Part shown: piece after piece, positions 57,565 to 64,000 of the stretch
Layout: each line of letters begins with the position of its first letter
Numbering within the stretch: the stretch's first letter is position 1
Assembly: GCA_949361645.1 (NCBI GenBank)
Contig: OX442416.1
Span: forward strand, 7,384,362 to 7,448,361
Length of the DNA stretch: 64,000 nt
From: Spongilla lacustris
Taxonomy: Eukaryota > Porifera > Demospongiae > Spongillida > Spongillidae
Direction of reading: 5' to 3'
Notes under the pieces: generated by a model
Seen by the model: the letters and a program-made list of their open reading frames with translations, nothing else
What the model was told of the DNA's origin: nothing
Database searches by the model: none
Made by a program: the position numbers and the translations under genes

Positions 57565-59482
57565 AACAAGTGCATGGGTCATATGTTTGGGGGAGGGGGG
57601 GGGGGGGGGGGGTTAGTGACTTTTGTGTAACTCAAAATTTCTATCACCTGACTCAAACAATGGACAGTGAAGTGTTTCCCCTACTCTGGGACATTGTTAG
57701 GACAGTATGTAATGTTTAGTGGCCATAGCAATATGCATGGGTCATATGTTTGGGGGAGGGGGGGGGGGGGGGGTTTAGTGACTTTTGTGTAACCTATCAC
57801 CTGACTCAAACAATGGACAGTGAAGTGTTTCCCCTACTCTGGGACATTGTTAGGACAGTATGTAATGTTTAGTGGGCATAGCAATATGCATGGGTCATAT
57901 GTTTGGGGGAGGGGGTGGGGGGGTTAGTGACTTTTGTGTAACTTAAAATTTCTATCACGTGACTCAAACAATGGACAGTGAAGTGTTTCCCCTACTCTGG
58001 GACATTGTTAGGACAGTATGTAATGCTTAATGGCCATAGCAATATGCATGGGTTATATATTTGGGAGAAGGGGGGGGGGGGGGGGGGGGCGGGGGGTTAG
58101 TGACTTTCGTGTAACTTAAAAATTTCTATCACCTGACTCAAACAATGGACAGTGAAGTGTTTCCCCTACTCTGGGACATTGTTAGGATAGTATGTAATGT
58201 TTAGTGGCCATAGCAATATGCATGGGTCATATGTTTGGGGGAGGGGGGGGGGGTTAGTGACTTTTGTGTAACCTATCACCTGACTCAAACCTTGGACAGT
58301 GAAGTGTTTCCCCTACTCTGGGACATGATTGGGACAGTATGTAATGTTTAGCGGCCATAGCAATATGCATGGGTCATATGTTTGGGTTAGTGACTTTTGT
58401 GTAACTTAAAATTTCTATCACCTGACTCAAACAATGGACAGTGAAGTGTTTCCCCTACTCTGGGACATTGTTAGGACAGTATGTAATGTTTAGTGGCCAT
58501 AGCAATATGCATGGGTCATATGTTTGGGGGAGGTAGGGGGGGGGGGGGGGGGGGGGGGTTTAGTGACTTTTGTGTAACCTATCACCTGACTCAAACAATG
58601 GACAGTGAAGTGTTTCCCCTACTCTGGGACATTGTTAGGACAGTATGTAATGTTTAGTGGCCATAGCAATATGCATGGGTCATATGTTTGGGGGAGGGGG
58701 GGGTTAGTGACTTTTGTGTAACTCAAAATTTCTATCACCTGACTCAAACAATGGACAGTGAAGTGTTTCCTCTACTCTGGGACATGATTGGGACAGTATG
58801 TAATGTTTAGCGGCCATAGCAATATGCATGGGTCATATGTTTAGGGGGGGGGGGGGGGGGGGGGGGGGGAGGTTAGTGACTTTTGTGTAACTTAAAATTT
58901 CTATCACCTGACTCAAACAATGGACAGTGAAGTGTTTCCCCTACTCTGGGACATTGTTAGGACAGTATGTAATGTTTAGTGGCCATAGCAATATGCATGG
59001 GTCATATGTTTGGGGGAGGGGGGGGGGGGGGTTAGTGACTTTTGTGTAACTCAAAATTTCTATCACCTGACTCAAACAATGGACAGTGAAGTGTTTCCCC
59101 TACTCTGGGACATTGTTAGGACAGTATGTAATGTTTAGTGGCCATAGCAATATGCATGGGTCATATGTTTGGGGGAGGGGGGGGGGGGGGGGGTTTAGTG
59201 ACTTTTGTGTAACCTATCACCTGACTCAAACAATGGACAGTGAAGTGTTTCCCCTACTCTGGGACATTGTTAGGACAGTATGTAATGTTTAGTGGCCATA
59301 GCAATATGCATGGGTCATATGTTTGGGGGAGGGGGGGGGGGGGGTTAGTGACTTTTGTGTAACTCAAAATTTCTATCACCTGACTCAAACAATGGACAGT
59401 GAAGTGTTTCCCCTACTCTGGGACATTGTTAGGACAGTATGTAATGTTTAGTGGCCATAGCAATATGCATGGGTCATATGTT

Positions 59483-59517
<35 letters not shown>

Positions 59518-59690
59518 GTGACTTTTGTGTAACTTAAAATTTCTATCACCTGACTCAAACAATGGACAGTGAAGTGTTTCCCCTACTCTGGGACATTGTT
59601 AGGACACTATGTAATGTTTAGTGGGCATAGCAATAATATGCATCGGTCATATGTTTGGGTGAGGGGGTGAGGGAGGTAAATGCTAAATGA
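57565..59690 (+). repeat. ~150-180-bp minisatellite with variable poly-G tracts, ~14 copies
   Basis: Unit: GCATGGGTCATATGTTTGGG, a G-run of very variable length (0 to about 35), TTAGTGACTTTTGTGTAAC, CTATCACCTGACTCAAACAA TGGACAGTGAAGTGTTTCCC CTACTCTGGGACATTGTTAG GACAGTATGTAATGTTTAG. Copies start near 57571, 57735, 57888, 58047, 58219, 58367, 58510, 58674, 58828, 58996, 59155, 59309, 59468 and 59640. The ~16-bp TTAAAATTTCTATCAC segment is present or absent in an alternating manner. The last copy is decayed. Confidence 0.97.
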
Positions 59691-59844
59691 CTTTTGTGTA
59701 ACTATCACCAGACTCTACAATAGACAGTGATGTTTTCCCCCTAAGTTTACTAGTACTCTGGGGCAGTATTTATATGTTGGGGGGAGGGGGGGACCAAATG
59801 ACTTAAACTTGTTAGCATGTAACTTATTAATAGGTGTGTGATAG

Positions 59845-59945
59845 TAGGTAGGGGTGTGATGGGTAGGGAGGGGTGTGGTGTTGGGAGGGGTGTGGTGTAG
59901 GGAGGGGTGTGGTGTAGGGAGGGGTCAGGTGTGAGGAGGTTGTAT
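59845..59945 (+). repeat. G-rich 18-bp tandem repeat
   Basis: Four to five units of GGTGTAGGGAGGGGTGTG, continuing the G-rich character of the preceding array. Confidence 0.85.
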
Positions 59946-59949
59946 TCTA

Positions 59950-61480
59950 ACATTCAGCTTCATCACCTGATCGTGACGTGGGCTATTTACTTTACATGTA
60001 ATTAAAACAAGTGCAACTATTATACACTCTGGTATTTGGTTTTGGTCATTAGTTAGGCCAGTTACAAGGCCGGTTAGGCTAGGACCGGAGCTAGCTAGCT
60101 GGAACTCGAGCGGTATACGGTAATTGTAAAGTGACTTCTACGCGCGCGAAACGGTTACTAAAGCCACACCCGCTGGCTAGCTCGACTGTCTTCCTTACGA
60201 ACAGCGCTCATCACCTTTAGACACCGACACCTCTATGTTGGTGATATTAGAAAAGGAGTGGTTGATACGCAATAGTATGCCCTGTTTAGCCTTTAAATAC
60301 CACGCATCTTGGCTATGTCGACTGGTATACTACCGGTAGTACCTACATCTTTCGACCACATATTTGTAGAGTCTTTCTACCACAATCACAAATGTATCTG
60401 TGAACGTTATTAAAACGTACTCACCCGGCTATGTCGATGCGAATCGCGATCTGCTTTTAATTACTGCGCACGTCACGTACTGGTACTGACTCGACACAAA
60501 CCTAGCGCTAGCTATAGCAAGCTAGAGTTGTCCTAGCTAGTGGCTCGACGAGTCGATAGTATTATGAAGTAGGCCTAGCGCTAGCTAGCCGAGAACTGCA
60601 TCATTTGTACGCGTGTACCTACCGGTAATCGCTTTACAGAAGCACGTTGGTCTGATCGCAGCTAGTCTAGAGTGTGCATGTTCGCACGCGCGCCTCGTAC
60701 GCCCTACGTTTACTTCTGACGATGCTTGCTTGGTGCATGTACGTCCAGGCACAGCTATAATATAACATGACAATAGTTATGAATAATTCATTAACATTGT
60801 CCCAGATTTTGAAGTGGGGTTCATAAAAGTGCCTTTCGAATTCTGTGTGTAGGTCTCTAAAATATATCACTTGCTCTAAAAATTGCCTCGGTAGTTCGAC
60901 ATTCATATTCAAACGTGTAAACTTGAATTTTGTGTCTGAGTGATTGGAAACAAATAGAAGAAACTAAATATTGGCATGTTTCATGTACAAAGTATGGAAT
61001 AAACACAAAACTGCGTTTCGAATTTGTAGTGAACACATTTCCACGGAGACCAGAATATACAAAGGATAGCCTATCATTATGACTACCATAATCTGCCGTG
61101 TAAACTTAAGATTTAGCTTCTGTACAAGAACCGTGCTTGTTAGTAGACATTTCTCCATTCACTTCCCGTTCAATTAATTTTTAACGCGTGACGCGGTTAT
61201 TCAATTATTCAAGTCCGCAATTGCTGGACATGAGAAATTTCGAGGATTTGTGAAGAACTAGGCTGGAGTTGCATACCCCTTGTTGAATCTTTCGGGGCCT
61301 GGGGCCAACTTGCCTCTAACACATCCACATTCATGAAGCTTGCATTCTGCCTTTCAGTCCAGATTTATTACTATTATCAAGTTATATAAATGTACATATA
61401 ACGTGGCATTCATTCATCATGCAGTTTCATGCATACTACATGCATATAGTCTCAATAGTTATCCCTATCTTATGATCGAA
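59950..61480. other. No gene assigned; palindrome-rich DNA
   Basis: 60060-60600 has many CTAGCTAG/GCTAGC words and CpG-rich stretches and might contain a promoter. A minus frame at 60667-60912 (VELPRQFLEQVIYFRDLHTE..., then NVNELFITI) looks partly protein-like but has no known domain and no supported splice sites. Confidence 0.4.
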
Positions 61481-61482
61481 CA

Positions 61483-62415
61483 TCAGTTGGACACTTCAGT
61501 GATTTTCGTACTGCTCACCAACTCTTCGTTTCGATTTTCGTTAGTAGAATTCTTGCGGCATCCGAATGCCATTTGTCGCAGCTTAGTGTGAAGTAGGAGG
61601 ATAGAAAGTGACGTCACGGGATAGCCAATATCTGCGGTACTAAAGGATATGTCCTTCCAAATCACAATGGGAACTTGTGTGGTTGACAAGTTTTGACCAA
61701 TGTAGTAGATGACGAATCCCAATAATCGAAACACAACGTAGCAAAGCAAGTTCATGCTGTTTATTGTTACAACTGATCGTATTACTGCTTTAGGCTCTTC
61801 GAAGACACCATTTCTCACTTTCACACAGGTGAGGATTGAAAAGATCACCGTTACGAGGAGTGGTATGATGAAGGCGAAGATTGCCCAGAGGGTCGAAGTT
61901 GCATAATCCCCCAAGTTCAGAGGGCAATCCAAGCAGGCCAGTGTTGTAGTGAAAACAGCAGAGATTAATAAAGCCACGAGGAAAAAAAGAACAATTTTCG
62001 TGACAGTAATCAACCTCTTCTGGTGCGCTTGTAGAACCAAAAATTGTGCAACAGACACTAATGCCGTGCAGTATGACGCGATCATGGCCGTTCCGAATAC
62101 AGTAATGTAATAGACAATGGCGAGGACACATGATATGTCGTCGTTTAGAAGTATTGTAGCGAAACTGACTAGCAAATAAAGAGATGGTCCAGTTATGCAC
62201 AAGATTGATAAGATGAAATATAGAAGCAAGATGGGACGGACGCCCGATGTCTTCATCAATATGTACAGGTAGTAGAGGACGAATGCGGAAATAAGCAGAG
62301 AGGGGATAACTACCAGAACGAGATGAGAGACTCCAACTGCCGCATGAATGGCAACTATGTTCGAGCTCTTTGATGTGTTTGATTGCTCCAAAAATGTTCC
62401 GTTAATGATTCCCAT
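61483..62415 (-). CDS. Seven-transmembrane receptor (GPCR-like), single exon
   Basis: 310 residues, intact from ATG 62415 to the stop at 61483. The N-terminus is short with N-glycosylation sites (NGT, NTS). Seven hydrophobic segments follow: LVLVVIPSLLISAFVLYYLY, ILLLYFILSILCITGPSLYL, a third after ISC (VLAIVYYITVFGTAMIASYC), KIVLFFLVALLISAVFTTTL, LWAIFAFIIPLLVTVIFSIL, a sixth (SVVTINSMNLLCYVVFRLLG) and a seventh (ADIGYPVTSLSILLLHTKLR). Cys before TM3 and Cys pairs in loop 2 (CLDC) could form the usual disulphide. The end of TM7, YPxxxxxxxL...KLRQ, recalls class A (NPxxY-KLR) receptors, but DRY and NPxxY are not intact. Ligand unknown. Intronless receptors of this kind are often expanded lineage-specifically; neighbours give no functional hint. 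Confidence 0.8.
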   Translation of the reverse strand: MGIINGTFLEQSNTSKSSNIVAIHAAVGVSHLVLVVIPSLLISAFVLYYLYILMKTSGVRPILLLYFILSILCITGPSLYLLVSFATILLNDDISCVLAIVYYITVFGTAMIASYCTALVSVAQFLVLQAHQKRLITVTKIVLFFLVALLISAVFTTTLACLDCPLNLGDYATSTLWAIFAFIIPLLVTVIFSILTCVKVRNGVFEEPKAVIRSVVTINSMNLLCYVVFRLLGFVIYYIGQNLSTTQVPIVIWKDISFSTADIGYPVTSLSILLLHTKLRQMAFGCRKNSTNENRNEELVSSTKITEVSN

Positions 62416-62419
62416 TGCT

Positions 62420-63430
62420 GTATACGGGTTTGAGTATATATATATTATATAATTATAATTATAATACTATACTGACTCCTCGTATAAAGTAACATGTGAT
62501 AAATAAAATTAATATAATATAATTATATACATAATTTTAAAATCACATGCACACACTATACAAATAGGCAAATACAATTAACACAAAGTCCATCCAACTA
62601 GCCCTGCTTAGAAGACCCTCGCTTGGACGTAAGATTTGGAAGGTTGCTCAGTAGTATAAACAGACCACCGATGTATTAACAGAAACTAATCTGTATATAC
62701 GACTCGAGAATAGACAATTTCCATCCACTCGAGGGTCTGCTAATATAATCACGAGCCCCTGCCGAAGTCCCTCGAATTGAATGATAAGAAATTTGTCTTT
62801 CCTTTTCACCCGCCACGGTTGTCCCCTCCCCTCGGACATCTAATCCTAGGCAGGGGACATTTGATGCGTATATATAGGTATCAATGTCCAACCCTGGGCA
62901 CCTATCTTTCCCCATGGGGGACATTGGTGCCTAGGATAGAATGTAATATAAGATCGGATCGATACACTATATGTATTTCATTATCCAGTGAGTGAGTACA
63001 TGTATGCATGTCTGCGAGTCTGCGTGCATGCGTATATACATGTATATAATTATATAATATATGTACTATATACTGATTATCATTTCATGGGATCTAATCT
63101 GACAACACAGTACAAGTTACATGTACATGTACAAGATATATGCTTATTGCCATTTGAGGGCACAGTGTAGTTAGTTTGTGTGCAAATCAGCTTATTGCTA
63201 GATCTGTAAGGCTCGCATTTCAATTAATGAAATGCATGCAACTAGTGTCAGACAGGTATATTTGCTGCATGAAGTGCAGAGCCATTTGTCATCAACTTTC
63301 ACTCCGACTTCAATATGAAAGGTCATGCACTACCAGTCCAATATACATGTACATGTACATAATTTTAAAAGTATATATGAAGCTTTCGCTGAAACTGTCC
63401 CAAATAGTTAGGCCTATACTATATACATAT
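62420..63430. other. Upstream AT-rich region and inverted repeat
   Basis: 62430-62530 is a run of TATA/ATTATAAT words directly upstream of the receptor and may include its promoter. 62820-62945 holds CCTAGGCAGGGGACATTTGA inverted as GGGGGACATTGGTGCCTAGG. ACATGTACATGT palindromes at 63118-63130 and 63345-63360. No other gene recognised. Confidence 0.5.
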
Positions 63431-63432
63431 AT

Positions 63433-63471
63433 GCACACGCACACACACGTACGTTCACACGCACACACACA

Positions 63472-63552
<81 letters not shown>

Positions 63553-63569
63553 ACACACACACACATGCT
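63433..63569. repeat. (CA)n microsatellite
   Basis: Nearly pure CA over ~135 bp with GTACGTTCA interruptions at the start. Confidence 0.95.
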
Positions 63570-64000
63570 GCCATTCAGTGGTTTTTGCATGATGACACAG
63601 ATAATACATGTACAGTTTAAACATGTTTATATAATTCTGCATGTCAATGGCAAACTTACTCAGCACTTCGATTCGATTTCCACCATTCAAATTAAATAAC
63701 AGCGCCAATTGAAAAGCAGAACTGATGTAGTAGATCCGATACTTATATATATGGAACCTACGCGATACTTATATACATGCATACTCTTGTGATGTGGCCG
63801 ACCCGGGGTGCTAATGAACATATTCCATCCGCAATTCGTAGGAAGACCTGACACGTATGTTTTGTAAAGCGAATCCATGTAAGAGAGGAAATTGTCTGTA
63901 TACCACACAGAATTTATACAATAATCAGCAGAACATGTACCTGCATGTAGTGCATGTAGCAGCGGTTAATTCAAAATTAAGAAATAGTATAGCTCAAAAG
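63570..64000. other. No gene recognised
   Basis: Short frames only. TATATA-rich stretches and ACATGCATAC words; the window ends inside this sequence. Confidence 0.5.

Noticed and set aside
61790..62200. 136-codon minus-strand frame inside the receptor
   Set aside because: Alternative frame of the 7-TM receptor gene; lacks hydrophobic periodicity.
63176..63708. Frames with His-Thr or Cys-Val repeats
   Set aside because: Translations of the (CA)n tract.

Overview
This looks like nuclear DNA of an early-branching marine animal, most likely a demosponge. This is inferred, not proven. Genes are split by very short introns (about 40-60 bp in the clearest model). There is a SARM1-type ARM-SAM-TIR gene, an SH2-like gene and an intronless 7-TM receptor. 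Bacterial-style operons and ribosome-binding sites are absent. The non-coding DNA is AT-rich and full of short palindromes, long homopolymer-G runs and CA/TG microsatellites. Most of the window is repeats and mobile-element debris.

Layout. 1-3.2 kb: dispersed repeats. 3.26-6.89 kb: a nearly complete Ginger-type DNA transposon on the minus strand (zinc finger, DDE integrase, Ulp1 protease, PHD finger) with inverted termini and TATATA flanks. 6.9-8.3 kb: a MITE with a 5-bp target duplication, a frameshifted gene of a repetitive unknown family, and a (TG)n tract. 8.5-10.3 kb: a well-formed six-exon gene for an SH2-like protein with a C-terminal membrane anchor. 10.6-15.4 kb: an unidentified minus-strand exon, a tiny Gypsy fossil, fold-back repeats, a sulfotransferase-like last exon and a ~145-bp minisatellite. 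15.6-20.1 kb: a many-exon gene that appears to join a ubiquitin-specific protease (C19) to a Ulp1/SENP protease (C48), each with its catalytic triad visible. 20-23 kb: non-autonomous elements. 23.1-25.2 kb: a SARM1 homologue with one frameshift and two in-frame stops. 25.5-29 kb: LINE-type reverse-transcriptase 3' fragments. 29.6-36.9 kb: a 21-bp repeat element, a broken integrase gene, a long-TIR element carrying a decayed copy of part of that gene, and a PHD-finger fossil. 38-47.6 kb: fold-back elements, a decayed transposase and dispersed repeats. 48.4-59.9 kb: three large minisatellite blocks (44 bp, 55/65 bp and about 160 bp with G-tracts) and a duplicated ~0.9-kb block. 61.5-62.4 kb: the intact 7-TM receptor, minus strand.

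Only the SH2-like gene and the 7-TM receptor look undamaged. The USP-Ulp1 locus is nearly so. Many coding remnants have single-base frameshifts or TGA where Trp is expected, so pseudogenes, sequencing error in homopolymers and RNA-level recoding all have to be weighed. All exon limits were read by eye from frame, GT/AG sites and protein-family motifs. No tRNA, rRNA or CRISPR array was recognised.
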